The notes: generated by a model not told the origin, from the letters alone. A DNA stretch of 34,095 nucleotides from an uncultured Clostridia bacterium (GCA_947625905.1 CANQQJ010000035.1:1-34095), one strand, 5' to 3'; positions 24,601 through 33,974 are shown, counted from the stretch's first letter. A program made the numbers and translations.

Positions 24601-26261
24601 TCGGAGCAGACGGCAAGATCGACTATCAGCTGATGAGAAGGACCTCAAAGGGCGGCAATATGGAGCTTGTTCAAGACGTTACCGACGTGATCGGCGAGAA
24701 CGCGACGCAGATGATAATTGCCGAGAAGCTTGGCAATAAGCTCTATATTTATCAGAGCGAGAACAGTCCCACGGTTTACAAGACCAAGAAGCTTATAACG
24801 AGCGTTGACATTCCCGGTATCGGAGACAGCTACTATATGGGCTTCGGCTTTGTGGGATATGATCCGAATGCGTTTATTCCCGATGTGGGCTGGGTATCCA
24901 CCGAGAGGCCGGTTTATTCCGAAAAAGATTATGGTGATGCGACAGGCATAGTCGAATACAAAGACGGTGTAGTGACAATAAATCCGGGCAGCGACTTTTC
25001 CGGAGCGACCGCCATTGTTTGCGGATATGACAGCAATGACGTTCTGGTCGACACAAAGTACGCGGAGATTTCCGGAAGCACCGCAAATGTCGGCACGGTT
25101 GACGGTGATAAACACGTGGTATATCTTTGGAACGATCTCAGGAATATCGAGCCTTTGAGCCCGGCGCTTAAAGGAGATGATTCGGACCCGAATGATATTG
25201 CGGGAACTGTTTGGGACTTCGACTACGGTCTTGACTGGCAGTGGCAGTCGCAGGAGAAAAACGTGCTGCGTCCCGCGTGGACACAGAACATAAGCGGACA
25301 CGACAACGGCGTTATGGCGATCGAGCCCACCGCAGACTACAGCGGCAACCGCTATATATTCCGCGAATATATCCCGCAGGACGGCATGACACCCGACATG
25401 AGCGCGGACGTGCTGCTCGCGGGAGATGAGCCTGCCTTTAACGTTTATTTCCAGACGGGCGGCGTCGACAAGGCGTACAAGATAACCTTCTCGGACGACG
25501 GCAAGATCTATGCGAACGGAACAGCCGAGATGGGAGCTTGGGACACCGCGGACGGTTGGTACAATGTTAATATAACCACCGATGTGGACGAGACGGGCGC
25601 AAACTCCGCCAAGCTGACTATCAAGAAGGGCGATACAGCGGTTGTTGACAATCGGCCCATCGAGATCAGCACCGGCGGCGAGTTCAGAACGCAGATCAAT
25701 ACCGAAAAGAAGTACGACGTGACAAACGCGGTATACTTCGAGCCCGTTTCGACGGCAAGCGGCAAGTATTATATCGACAACGTGAAAGTAACCCAGCATA
25801 GGGGCGCATATATTGTGTCAAAAGATACAGCATGGTATACATTCGGCGGTGTTGAGTCGATTTCGGGCGCGTTCACGGTTGAAGGAAAAACCGAGATAGA
25901 TGGCGGCGAGTCGACCGGAACTCAAATGAATGTAGCTTCGAATGCCGGATCTCTTGCAACAAAAGGCTATGACGTGGCAGGTGTTCACTTCGCAAAGAGA
26001 ATACGTCTTAACAAAAACAAGGCGGGCGCCCTCACGGTTCCGGTAAAGAACGGCTCTTCTGTTTACTTATACTGTTCGTCGGCAAATTCAAGCTCTGAAC
26101 GCTCAATGTTTATTAACGGGACCGAGTATAAAGTAAAGGACGGAGTTGCTTTGAAATATGATTACAAAGGAACCGACGGCACGATTGAAATTTATGCCGC
26201 TGACGGCATTGATGTTTACGGCGTCTGCGTCGAGAAGATTACGATAACGCCTAATAATTAG
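21675..26261 (+). CDS. secreted pectate lyase (PL1-type beta-helix) with multiple C-terminal modules
   Basis: A 1528-residue extracellular enzyme predicted to cleave polygalacturonate by beta-elimination. Signal peptide 1-28 (after ALA). The catalytic parallel beta-helix covers about 40-430, starting with AFPGAEGGG and VYHVTNLDNSG. It has the calcium-site segment IDHCSVSWGTDE (172-183) and SRNPK (237-241), whose arginine is the expected catalytic base. A DADGDGIADSWED calcium-binding-like linker lies near 473. After it come several Ig/concanavalin-like modules, a short module near 1090-1165 shared with the lipase, and two further beta-sandwich, possibly carbohydrate-binding, regions (about 1172-1370 and 1375-1528). 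There is no SLH, dockerin or sortase signal. The ATG at 21675 has AAGGA 9 bases upstream; the one at 21669 is too close. Confidence 0.9.
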   Translation: MKTILKRAGMLFVALAVMLSCVSLPALAAQAEPAADLSKVPAFPGAEGGGMWATGARGAEKPEVYHVTNLDNSGEGSFRDAVSKGNRIVVFDVSGYIDLDTNVNISHDNMTILGQTAPGDGICFRGNNIKVGGNNVILRYLRFRVGSKLKDGSDTKAQDGLEVPDNGNNIIIDHCSVSWGTDENLAAYAVKDLTVQYSIISEALNQSVHDKGEHGYAAIWGGVNMSVHHNLIASHKSRNPKVGTSETVAMTAGYTDAQTIVDMKNNVFYNWGDKCGYGTENGAKTYIQNNIYRPGPATSAGKRARIFELSVGQKYETNMLGSVYAVGNKIDVDANDPDYANAQKVNENNWQDDLHTGVYVDTKFYNSTDKSKMVITEPDEQYKQYEADYPIALDPIDSVYEDVLNNAGATLPKRDKVDERVINEVRTRTAPSGSKGSVGLLDDPLDGVPEGSEAEYDDRGYPIFSNETRPAEYDADGDGIADSWEDKMGLDKTNKYDSLKIGPDGYTWLEIFVEESIAGGKEPAGLTLSAEDKYYKTSDTIAVTAAESGSGDITDVEIYCGEKAVAKAEKADGVWTANLTGLPTGNNILTAKAEMRDGSYSLSPIKTVHVIGAQAAEGWTADGDASFDGECYTLTSGAEFSREKSGDFKLVGRIEDIDEVGAGLGAANNGASEGVMIAKTLNENYEPAIIYYIAASGTGVPEIWTPASGSAEDYSLFEIEKAGGKIRLYAGTSLADLETNLVAEGDVTSETFTVWAFMLKERGVTVDTSAQPKMSVSKFSMLKLIETATNPKVEITNINDNDRIDIAGSELKLNVTSDGDTPVTEIWVYLNGEAVARRDVNIVGTQELAIPLEFAAPAKGALTVYAFDDNLGRGEKTINVSISQDGSPWQLADIGYVQGQAQTFAEVTDDFTFKLYNSSTGSIGGTSDSFGYMYQQFSGDNRIYYRSRLNSGSQLGLLIKSDLDPDGVTYFFGGTFGADGKIDYQLMRRTSKGGNMELVQDVTDVIGENATQMIIAEKLGNKLYIYQSENSPTVYKTKKLITSVDIPGIGDSYYMGFGFVGYDPNAFIPDVGWVSTERPVYSEKDYGDATGIVEYKDGVVTINPGSDFSGATAIVCGYDSNDVLVDTKYAEISGSTANVGTVDGDKHVVYLWNDLRNIEPLSPALKGDDSDPNDIAGTVWDFDYGLDWQWQSQEKNVLRPAWTQNISGHDNGVMAIEPTADYSGNRYIFREYIPQDGMTPDMSADVLLAGDEPAFNVYFQTGGVDKAYKITFSDDGKIYANGTAEMGAWDTADGWYNVNITTDVDETGANSAKLTIKKGDTAVVDNRPIEISTGGEFRTQINTEKKYDVTNAVYFEPVSTASGKYYIDNVKVTQHRGAYIVSKDTAWYTFGGVESISGAFTVEGKTEIDGGESTGTQMNVASNAGSLATKGYDVAGVHFAKRIRLNKNKAGALTVPVKNGSSVYLYCSSANSSSERSMFINGTEYKVKDGVALKYDYKGTDGTIEIYAADGIDVYGVCVEKITITPNN

Positions 26262-26288
26262 TAATAATAAGAAAGAAGGAATTACCGA

Positions 26289-29200
26289 ATGAAATCAAAT
26301 TTTAAGCGTGTTGCTTCATTAATAATAGCGATCGCTATGGTCACAGTCCTTGTTCCGGCCGCGTTTGCGGCCGAGGACGAGACCGCTCCCATAGTTTCGC
26401 CCGAGCAGGCGAAGGCCGATAACGTTACCGCGTTCCCGGGCGCCGAGGGCGGCGGAAAATACACCACCGGCGGCAGAGGCGGCGAGGTGTACCACGTTAC
26501 CAACTTAAACGACGACGGCCCCGGCTCGCTGCGCGACGGCGTCAGCAAGCCCAACCGCACGATCGTGTTCGACGTTGGCGGAACCATACACTTAAAGTCC
26601 GACCTGAGGCTTGAGAACCCCAACATCACGATCGCTGGCCAGACCGCGCCCGGCGACGGTATCTGCCTCGGAGATTACAATCTGATGATCTACACCGACA
26701 ACGTTATCGTGCGTTATATCCGCGTTCGCCCCGGCGACATTTCCCAGACCGAGAACGACGCGATATTCGCCAGATATTATAAGGACATAATCATCGACCA
26801 CTGCTCAACAAGCTGGTCGACAGACGAGACCATGTCGCTCTACGGCGTCGCCAACACCACGGTGCAGTGGTGCTACATCACCGAGAGCCTGACTCTGGCG
26901 CGCCACGCCAAGGGACGCCACGGCTACGGCGGAATCTGGGGCGGCTACAACACAACCTATCATCACAATCTGGTCGCCACCCACACCAGCCGTCTGCCCA
27001 GGTACCACGGCGTCAAGGATTCACACCCCGATTATAAGATCAGCGACACCGACGCATTAAGCAGCAACGACGAGGTCAACAACGTTATATATAACTGGGG
27101 CTTCAACAACGGCTACGGCGGCGGCGGAGTTACGCTCAACTTCATGAACAACTACTACAAGAGCGGCCCGATAACCAACAAGGACGTGCTCGACAGGATC
27201 TGGAACCCCGGCGGAACCACCATGTACTGTGCGGGCAACGTGCTTGAGGGCAACGAGGAAGTCACCAACGACAATATGAAGGGAATCGACGTGGACGAGA
27301 GCGGCGACGCGACCGTGTTCCTTGACGCGCCCACCTATGAAAACGGCCTGATACCTCTTGACAATATCGACACGGCCGAGGAAGCCTACGAGAAGGTCCT
27401 GGCATCTGCGGGAGCGACCATTCCGAGGCGCGACAGCTACGACGCCAGAATAACCAACGACGTCAAGAACGGCACGGGCCGCTCGATAAACAACGAGGCC
27501 GAGGTCGGCGGATGGCCTGAGCTCAAGTCGGGCGAGGCGAAGCCCGACACCGACGGCGACGGAATGCCCGACGAGTATGAGGATTCCCATAACTTCGATA
27601 AGAATGATCCCTCCGACGGTGCCGTTATAACAGAAAACGGCAGAAGCAACCTGGAGAATTATCTGAACTCTATCGTTGAGAACGCGTCGGCTCCCGCAAA
27701 TCCCGATGTTGAGCTCAACATCGAGAACAACGCGATCTACGGCTATGGCGAGACCATCAATATGAAGGCCGAGGCGAGCGGCAAAGAGGGCAGAAGCATA
27801 TCGGAGGTTCGGTTCTACAGAAACGACGAGCTGCTCTATACCGACGATTCGGCACCCTATGAGTACAGCTACAGCGGCGCGCCCGAGGGTATCTCGTTCA
27901 TGTCCGCAAAAGCCGTGGACAGCGCGGGCGAGTCTACCACATCGGATATCAAAGTGATAAACGTCAACTACACCGAGGCGCCCGGCGACTGGAACACCAT
28001 GGATATCGGCCGGGCGACCATGCCCGGCAGCTACTCGCTGCACGACGGAGTATACACCGTCAAGAGCAGCGGCCTTATAGGCGCGGGCAACGAATTCAAC
28101 GTTATGGACGGCGACGAGGGCACCGACGCGTTCAGCTATATGTACAAAGAGGCGGACACCAACGCGGTGCTGTCGACCAAGATCGACTCGGTTTCAAAGT
28201 TCAACAACAACTGCGTCAGCGGCATAATGTTCCGCGACGAGCTGACCCCCACATCCGATTTCGTGATGGTCAACTATGAGTACGAAAAAGGCGGGGCGGG
28301 CCTGTCGTTCAAATATAGAAAAGACGGCAAGATGACCAAGAACTTTATCGTCCTCTCCGAGCTTCCCAGATATATCAAGCTGATAAAGATCGGCAATACC
28401 GTCACGGGCTATCACAGCATCAACGGCGTTGACTGGGAGTATTTCGACAGCGTGGAAATGAGCTTCGGCGGAACCAACTACGGCGGAATCGCTCAGGACG
28501 GCAACAAAGAGACTAACCAAATCTCAACCTACGCCTGGGGCAAGTTCACCGATTTAAGTCTTGAGAACTACGGTGAGAACAAGCTCCCCGATATCGAGAT
28601 GCGCACAGGTACGGCGGGCGAGCAGAACGGGGTCAATCCCAGCGCATTATTATGGCAGGATAAATCCCAATTCAGCGTTGGCGACAGGATCGACCTCAAG
28701 ATCGCTTCAAGTGAGCTTGAGACGGCCGACAAGCTTGAGATATACTTAGACGGCGAGCTGTACAAGAGTTCAGACATTGTTTACGAGCATGAGTCGGTTA
28801 CGATCGACACTCCCGGAAACCACTATATCACGGCGGTCATCTACGACGCGGACGGCGCCAAGAACAGCGCGACCCAGAATGTGGGCGTTTCAAACGTGAG
28901 CGGCGGCTGGCAGGTGTCCGAGATACACTATCCCAAGGACATCCAGGCAAGCGGAACCACGATCAGACACGGCGCGTTTAGTTTAGACGGCAGCACCCTT
29001 AAGATCACAGGCACGGGCTTCGGCATAGAGGGCGTCGATAACGAGGAATACCCGATGATGTACAAGCAGCTTACCGGCGACTTTGAGGCTTCGTTCAAGG
29101 TAGACGAGCAGACACTCGCCGACTACGACCACATGGGCTTTGTTGTTAAAAACTCCCTCGATCCGCAGGAGGACGGCACGTCATACGCGGCCTACCACGA

Positions 29201-30047
29201 GATCTACTACGGCGAGATGTTCAGAAAAACGAGCGAGTACGGCAAAAAGTATGATTTGATCGGGCAGCAGAAATATAAGAAGCTGCCGACCTGGATACGC
29301 CTCACAAAGACCGGAAAGACATTAAAGATGGACTATTCGCAGAACGGCACCGACTGGATAGACGTCGGAACCGAGGAAAACTGCGATATTAACGACACCT
29401 ATTATCTGGGCGTGTTCGGAGCCTCAAACGAGGAGTTCAAGATCTCGAACTTCACCATGAGCGACTTCAGCGTTAAGACCGATGGCGCTTTGAGCGATTA
29501 TGTCGATCTTGCCGGATACGAGTGGGCGGAGCCCGCGATAAGCGGACTGACCGCGCGCGGCATAGTAAACGGCGACGTGAGCCCCGTGACGGGCGACCGT
29601 TATTATTTCCCGGGCGATAACGTGACCCGCGCCGAGTTTGCCAAGATGATCTCAACCGCCTCCGGCTTAAAGCTTTCGGAGACCGATGTTCCGCATATTT
29701 TCACGGATGTTGACGAATACGCATGGTATGCGCCATACATTTATACGGCGTACGCGAACGGACTGGTGCAGGGTACAAGCGATGTGACATTTGAGCCCGA
29801 AAAGCCGATCACCCGCGAGGAAATGGCGGTAATGATAGGCAGGATGTTCGGCTCCGGAACACAGAGCAACGGTATCGAGGACAAATACGCGGACGCCGCG
29901 GCTGTTTCGGATTGGGCTTACGGAGATGTCGCCGCGGTGACCGCTCGAGGCATTATGCAAGGTGACGAAAATAATTGTTTTAACCCGCAGAATTTTGCCG
30001 ATAGAGCCGAAGCGGCGCAGGTTATTTACAATTTCGTAACAAAATAA
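26289..30047 (+). CDS. cell-surface pectate lyase (PL1-type) with three SLH domains
   Basis: A 1252-residue protein, 27 bases after the first lyase and therefore probably cotranscribed. Signal peptide about 1-28 (AFA/AED). The catalytic beta-helix covers about 48-400 and carries the same hallmarks: AFPGAEGGGKYTTGGRGG, calcium segment IIDHCSTSWSTDE (168-180) and SRLPR (234-238). A DTDGDGMPDEYED calcium-binding-like linker lies near 419. An Ig-like domain and two concanavalin/DUF1349-like modules (about 555-760 and 870-1065) follow. Three SLH repeats (about 1069-1250; FTDVDEYAWYAPYI is the clearest) would tether it to the secondary cell-wall polymer. It would feed oligogalacturonides to the transporter encoded downstream. 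Confidence 0.92.
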   Translation: MKSNFKRVASLIIAIAMVTVLVPAAFAAEDETAPIVSPEQAKADNVTAFPGAEGGGKYTTGGRGGEVYHVTNLNDDGPGSLRDGVSKPNRTIVFDVGGTIHLKSDLRLENPNITIAGQTAPGDGICLGDYNLMIYTDNVIVRYIRVRPGDISQTENDAIFARYYKDIIIDHCSTSWSTDETMSLYGVANTTVQWCYITESLTLARHAKGRHGYGGIWGGYNTTYHHNLVATHTSRLPRYHGVKDSHPDYKISDTDALSSNDEVNNVIYNWGFNNGYGGGGVTLNFMNNYYKSGPITNKDVLDRIWNPGGTTMYCAGNVLEGNEEVTNDNMKGIDVDESGDATVFLDAPTYENGLIPLDNIDTAEEAYEKVLASAGATIPRRDSYDARITNDVKNGTGRSINNEAEVGGWPELKSGEAKPDTDGDGMPDEYEDSHNFDKNDPSDGAVITENGRSNLENYLNSIVENASAPANPDVELNIENNAIYGYGETINMKAEASGKEGRSISEVRFYRNDELLYTDDSAPYEYSYSGAPEGISFMSAKAVDSAGESTTSDIKVINVNYTEAPGDWNTMDIGRATMPGSYSLHDGVYTVKSSGLIGAGNEFNVMDGDEGTDAFSYMYKEADTNAVLSTKIDSVSKFNNNCVSGIMFRDELTPTSDFVMVNYEYEKGGAGLSFKYRKDGKMTKNFIVLSELPRYIKLIKIGNTVTGYHSINGVDWEYFDSVEMSFGGTNYGGIAQDGNKETNQISTYAWGKFTDLSLENYGENKLPDIEMRTGTAGEQNGVNPSALLWQDKSQFSVGDRIDLKIASSELETADKLEIYLDGELYKSSDIVYEHESVTIDTPGNHYITAVIYDADGAKNSATQNVGVSNVSGGWQVSEIHYPKDIQASGTTIRHGAFSLDGSTLKITGTGFGIEGVDNEEYPMMYKQLTGDFEASFKVDEQTLADYDHMGFVVKNSLDPQEDGTSYAAYHEIYYGEMFRKTSEYGKKYDLIGQQKYKKLPTWIRLTKTGKTLKMDYSQNGTDWIDVGTEENCDINDTYYLGVFGASNEEFKISNFTMSDFSVKTDGALSDYVDLAGYEWAEPAISGLTARGIVNGDVSPVTGDRYYFPGDNVTRAEFAKMISTASGLKLSETDVPHIFTDVDEYAWYAPYIYTAYANGLVQGTSDVTFEPEKPITREEMAVMIGRMFGSGTQSNGIEDKYADAAAVSDWAYGDVAAVTARGIMQGDENNCFNPQNFADRAEAAQVIYNFVTK

Positions 30048-30161
30048 GTGCAATATTAATAAGAAAACCTAATGTTTTTTAGGAAAAAAGCACAAAAAAT
30101 AAGGAAAATATATGCTGATTAAGGTTTTATTGTGATTTTTGCAAAATCAATAGATTTTTTC

Positions 30162-30190
30162 TTGATTTTTTTGTGCAAATCTTATATAAT
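30162..30190 (+). promoter_or_regulatory. promoter of the ABC transporter operon
   Basis: TTGATT (30162-30167), 17-base spacer, perfect TATAAT (30185-30190), about 60 bases before the first permease gene. No intrinsic terminator is seen between the upstream lyase stop and this site, so readthrough from the lyases may also contribute. Confidence 0.75.
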
Positions 30191-30207
30191 ATATACATCA
30201 AAATAAT

Positions 30208-30219
30208 TAGGGCACCCTA
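30208..30219. promoter_or_regulatory. palindrome just downstream of the transporter promoter
   Basis: TAGGG and CCCTA separated by two bases, about 11 bases after the predicted transcription start. The position suits a repressor operator or a small leader hairpin. No second copy was found near uxaC. Confidence 0.3.
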
Positions 30220-30253
30220 GCCCAAAAATACTATAGTAGGGGAGGAAAACGCT

Positions 30254-31252
30254 TTGAGTAATCAAACAAAAAAGGAAAGCAGGGGCATCGTCGGATACTT
30301 CAAGAATGAGTTCTCGAAGTTCAGCAGAGGCAAATTTTTGATGGTCCTCATGATCCCCGGTGTTGTATTCTTTTTACTGTTCCACTACTGGCCGTTCTAC
30401 GGACTGCTGGCGGCGTTTAAAGATTACAAACCCAAACTCGGTATCCTGGGAAGTCCCTGGGCCGATCAACACGGATTGGCGGAGTTCATCAGATTCTTCA
30501 CCATACCCGATGTATGGAACTACATTTGGAACACCATAGCGCTGAGTATTCTTCACATCCTGTGGCTGTTCCCGCTGGCTATCATACTGGCGCTGTTCAT
30601 CAACGAGCTGAGATCGCAGAAGTTCAAGAAGGTCGTTCAGACGATTTCTTATCTGCCTCACTTCGTATCGGTTGCCGCTGTCTGCGGTATGCTGACACTG
30701 TTCTTATCCTCACAGCAGACTTCTGCTGACGCAGGCAGCTTCGCTAACGAGGGTATCATCAACATGATGCTGCTGAAGCTCGGACTTATCAAAGAAGGTA
30801 TTCCGTTCCTCGACAGAGCCAACTGGTTCAGAACGGTTTACATCGCATCCGATGTTTGGCAGAGCATAGGCTGGAGCGCCATTGTTTACATCGCCGCTCT
30901 GTCCGCTGTTGACCAGGAGCTCTACGAGGCCGCCACTATCGACGGCGCGAGCAGAGTTCAGAAAATGTGGCACATTTCTGTTCAGCTGATCAGACCCACA
31001 ATCGTTATTCTGCTGGTTATGCAGATTGGTAAGATCATGTCCCTGGGCGCCGACAAGGCCCTGCTTCTGCAGCGTCCCGCGACATACAAGAAGTCACAGA
31101 TCCTTAGTACATACATTTACAATCAGGGTCTTACGCAAGGTGAGCTGTCGTTCTCGACCGCGGTTGGTCTGTTTAACTCGATAATCAACATTATCCTCGT
31201 TATAGTAGCCAACTTCATTTCTAACAAGCTTACCGACACAGGATTATGGTAA
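30254..31252 (+). CDS. lplB: ABC transporter permease, LplB type (oligosaccharide uptake)
   Basis: A 332-residue inner-membrane permease of the CUT1/LplB family, with about six membrane segments; the first is at about 28-50 (MVLMIPGVVFFLLFHYWPFYG). The cytoplasmic EAA loop, which docks to the ATPase, is EAATIDGASRVQKMWHISV (about 225-243). It starts at TTG (30254) with GGGGAGG 8 bases upstream; no ATG is suitably placed. It pairs with the next gene as a heterodimeric channel. The locus suggests oligogalacturonide or related pectin fragments as substrate; this is inferred from neighbours. Confidence 0.93.
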   Translation: MSNQTKKESRGIVGYFKNEFSKFSRGKFLMVLMIPGVVFFLLFHYWPFYGLLAAFKDYKPKLGILGSPWADQHGLAEFIRFFTIPDVWNYIWNTIALSILHILWLFPLAIILALFINELRSQKFKKVVQTISYLPHFVSVAAVCGMLTLFLSSQQTSADAGSFANEGIINMMLLKLGLIKEGIPFLDRANWFRTVYIASDVWQSIGWSAIVYIAALSAVDQELYEAATIDGASRVQKMWHISVQLIRPTIVILLVMQIGKIMSLGADKALLLQRPATYKKSQILSTYIYNQGLTQGELSFSTAVGLFNSIINIILVIVANFISNKLTDTGLW

Positions 31253-31271
31253 GAGAGGGGGATAACATACA

Positions 31272-32165
31272 ATGGTAAAAGATAATTCAATGTCATCAAT
31301 CATTCTGGATATAGTAATATACGTATTCCTGATTTTGCTCATGATCGTTATCCTGTATCCGATTATATACATCTTCTCGGTTTCGCTGTCCAGCTCCGCC
31401 GCGTTTGACGCAGGTGAGGTTTGGCTCTGGCCGGTACAGCCCAACCTGGATGCGTATAAAGAGATCGTAACGGGCAAGACTGTTCCCATGTCGTTCCTGC
31501 AGGCGGTTATCAACACGATACTCTACACGATATTGTCGCTGGCATTCACAACAACGTTGGCTTATCCGCTCTCAAGAGCGAAAGAGAGAGTTCCGTTCCA
31601 CGGCCTTATCACCAAGCTGGTTGTTTTCACGATGTTCTTCTCCGCAGGTATGATCCCTGTATACTTGATAGTTCAGAAGATGCACCTTTTAAACACAAGA
31701 TGGGCTCTTATCCTGCCGGCGGTTATTTCGACCTACAACCTGGTTGTAATGCGCTCGTTCTTTGAGGGCGTTCCGGTTGAGCTTGAGGAAGCCGCGTTTA
31801 TCGACGGCGCCAACGAGCTGACTATCTTCTATAAGATAATTCTTCCGCTGTCAAAGGCGGCTCTGGCTACGGTTGGTCTGTTCTACGGCGTATACATGTG
31901 GAACCAGTGGTTCAGCGCTATGCTTTATCTGAGCGATCGCGTTAAGAACCTCTATCCTCTGCAGTACATCATCAGACAGATCGTTATGGAGAACCAGATC
32001 GCGGCCGAGGCTGCTGCTGCGGGCGAGCTTAACACCGTTCAGGTAAGCACAGCCTCGCTGAAATACGCAACGCTGTTTATTTCTATCGTTCCGATGCTGT
32101 GCGTATATCCGTTCATCCAGAAGTACTTCGTAAAGGGAGTTATGGTAGGTTCCGTAAAGGGTTAA
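31272..32165 (+). CDS. ABC transporter permease, YtcP/AraQ type
   Basis: A 297-residue second permease of the carbohydrate-uptake system, with about six membrane segments, the first at about 12-38. The EAA loop is EEAAFIDGANELTIFYKIILP (about 172 onward, in the usual place two thirds along). It follows lplB after 19 bases with a GAGAGGGGG ribosome binding site. It would form the translocation pore with LplB. No nucleotide-binding subunit follows; a shared MsmX/UgpC-type ATPase from elsewhere is expected. Confidence 0.93.
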   Translation: MVKDNSMSSIILDIVIYVFLILLMIVILYPIIYIFSVSLSSSAAFDAGEVWLWPVQPNLDAYKEIVTGKTVPMSFLQAVINTILYTILSLAFTTTLAYPLSRAKERVPFHGLITKLVVFTMFFSAGMIPVYLIVQKMHLLNTRWALILPAVISTYNLVVMRSFFEGVPVELEEAAFIDGANELTIFYKIILPLSKAALATVGLFYGVYMWNQWFSAMLYLSDRVKNLYPLQYIIRQIVMENQIAAEAAAAGELNTVQVSTASLKYATLFISIVPMLCVYPFIQKYFVKGVMVGSVKG

Positions 32166-32216
32166 TATTCATTAACTTGTTTGGCAAACTATCAATAATA
32201 TAAGGAGGAAATTTAG

Positions 32217-33974
32217 ATGAAATTAAAGAAAATAGTTGCTCTGGCAACATCCGCCGTTATGGCGGTATCGCTTCTCGCCTCCTGCGGCACGAGCTCAACT
32301 CAGGGCCACATTGAGCAGGACGGCAAGACAATTTACACATACTACCTCAATATGTATACCCAGGACAGCAAGGGTTACGCCGAGGGCCAGGACACAAACT
32401 TCGCTCAGCTCATAAGAGAGAAGTTCAATGTTCAGCTTGAGTATGACAGGATCCCCAGAGGTGACTGGGAGACCAAGACAAACCTGTCCTACGCCGTTGG
32501 CAACGAAGCCGACGTTACGACGGGCGGCAAGGAGCCCCAGTACAAGAAGTGGGCTTCGGAAGACTATCTGGCACCCATTCCTCAGGAAGCTTACACCGGC
32601 GACGACTGTATCTTAAAGGATTGGAAAGCTCTCTGGAGCGAGGAAGACTTTAAGGACGTTCTGGCTCTGGCTAAGAGCTCCGACGGTGAACTGTACTATC
32701 TCCCCACACTGAGACAGGAAAAGGCTCAGATGTGCTGGGACTACAGAAAAGACATATTTGATCAGCTGGGCATCAACGAGTTCCCCAAGACCATTGACGA
32801 GCTCTATGACGTATGCGCCAAGCTGAAGGCCGCTTATCCCGATAAGATCATAATCTCTTGTAACGGTATGGGCGCCACATCCCCGGGTTCCGCTCTGACG
32901 GGATTCTTCCAGGCATACTGGATCCCCGAGCTGGTTCTCAGCCAGCATTCGTATGTTGATCCCGTAACGGGCGAGTATGTTCCTTACGCTCTTACGACGG
33001 ACAATGCCCGCGAGATGTTCAAGACCCTCAAGAAGTTCAACGACGCAGGCTTTATAGACAAGGAGATCCTGTCGATGGATAAGGACAGCTTCTCGTCAAA
33101 GCTCGCAAACGGCAACTGCTTCATCACTTATAACTATGTTTATAACATTGATGACTTCAACAAGAAGACCAAGGGCACAAACGCCGACGCGACTTCCGAC
33201 TGGGCATGGACGGCCAACATGGTAACAGCGTTCCCCGAGAAGGGCACTATCTATAAGAGAGACCCGCTGTACTCCAACTGGGGCCCCGCGTTCAGCGAAG
33301 GCATCGAGGAGGATATGGACAGATACAACGCTCTGCTTAAGATGTTCAACTGGTTCGCGACCGAGGAAGGTCAGCTCTACAACACCTTCGGTGTAAAAGA
33401 GGACGATCCCGACGAGATCAAAGCGGGCGTTGCACCCGGCAACTTCAGCTATTCAATGGTTGACGGCGAGCCCAAATACAATCCCGGCTGGTATGATGAG
33501 AGTAATCCCGCGACCGATCAGGATAAGGATAAGAGACTTACGTCAGAGTACGGCTCAATGGGTTCGCAGTTCGCGAAAGAGCAGCACATGTTCGACAATA
33601 TCCGCGGTAAGGATGTTGAGGCACTGTACAACGCGTTCCAGGCTCAGCCCAACTACTACCACTTCGATCAGATCCCGATGAGATATGACGAGGATGAGGA
33701 ACAGAGATTTGCTGATCTTGAGACGGCTCTTAACTTCAAGAGAGACGAGTACATCCAGAGATTCTTCACGGGCGATGTTGACCCCAACAACGACGCTGAT
33801 TGGAACAGATACATCTCTGACATGAACGCGGTTGGTTTGCAGGAGTTCATCGAGCTGCAGAAGACCGTTTATGAGAGAACCAAGAAAGCTATCGAAGAGG
33901 AAGAGGCCGAAATGGCAGCAGCAGAAGGCGATGCCGCACCCGCGGCAGCTTCGGAGGCACCCGCAGCCGAGTAA
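32217..33974 (+). CDS. extracellular solute-binding lipoprotein of the LplA/YtcQ family
   Basis: A 585-residue substrate-binding lipoprotein. The lipobox LLASC places the acylated cysteine at C23, so it is anchored on the outer face of the membrane. The remainder is the large type I solute-binding fold seen with LplB-type permeases (about 550 residues is usual). The C-terminus (about 560-585) is a low-complexity Glu/Ala/Pro tail. AAGGAGG lies upstream of the ATG. The 51-base gap after the permease contains the short palindrome GTTTGGCAAAC. It is predicted to capture pectin-derived oligosaccharides. Confidence 0.93.
   Translation: MKLKKIVALATSAVMAVSLLASCGTSSTQGHIEQDGKTIYTYYLNMYTQDSKGYAEGQDTNFAQLIREKFNVQLEYDRIPRGDWETKTNLSYAVGNEADVTTGGKEPQYKKWASEDYLAPIPQEAYTGDDCILKDWKALWSEEDFKDVLALAKSSDGELYYLPTLRQEKAQMCWDYRKDIFDQLGINEFPKTIDELYDVCAKLKAAYPDKIIISCNGMGATSPGSALTGFFQAYWIPELVLSQHSYVDPVTGEYVPYALTTDNAREMFKTLKKFNDAGFIDKEILSMDKDSFSSKLANGNCFITYNYVYNIDDFNKKTKGTNADATSDWAWTANMVTAFPEKGTIYKRDPLYSNWGPAFSEGIEEDMDRYNALLKMFNWFATEEGQLYNTFGVKEDDPDEIKAGVAPGNFSYSMVDGEPKYNPGWYDESNPATDQDKDKRLTSEYGSMGSQFAKEQHMFDNIRGKDVEALYNAFQAQPNYYHFDQIPMRYDEDEEQRFADLETALNFKRDEYIQRFFTGDVDPNNDADWNRYISDMNAVGLQEFIELQKTVYERTKKAIEEEEAEMAAAEGDAAPAAASEAPAAE

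Noticed and set aside
24645..25799. Minus-strand open frame of over 380 codons opposite the first pectate lyase
   Set aside because: It mirrors the lyase frame with no ribosome binding site or family features; antisense artefact. The same holds for 27057-28043 and 10684-11532.
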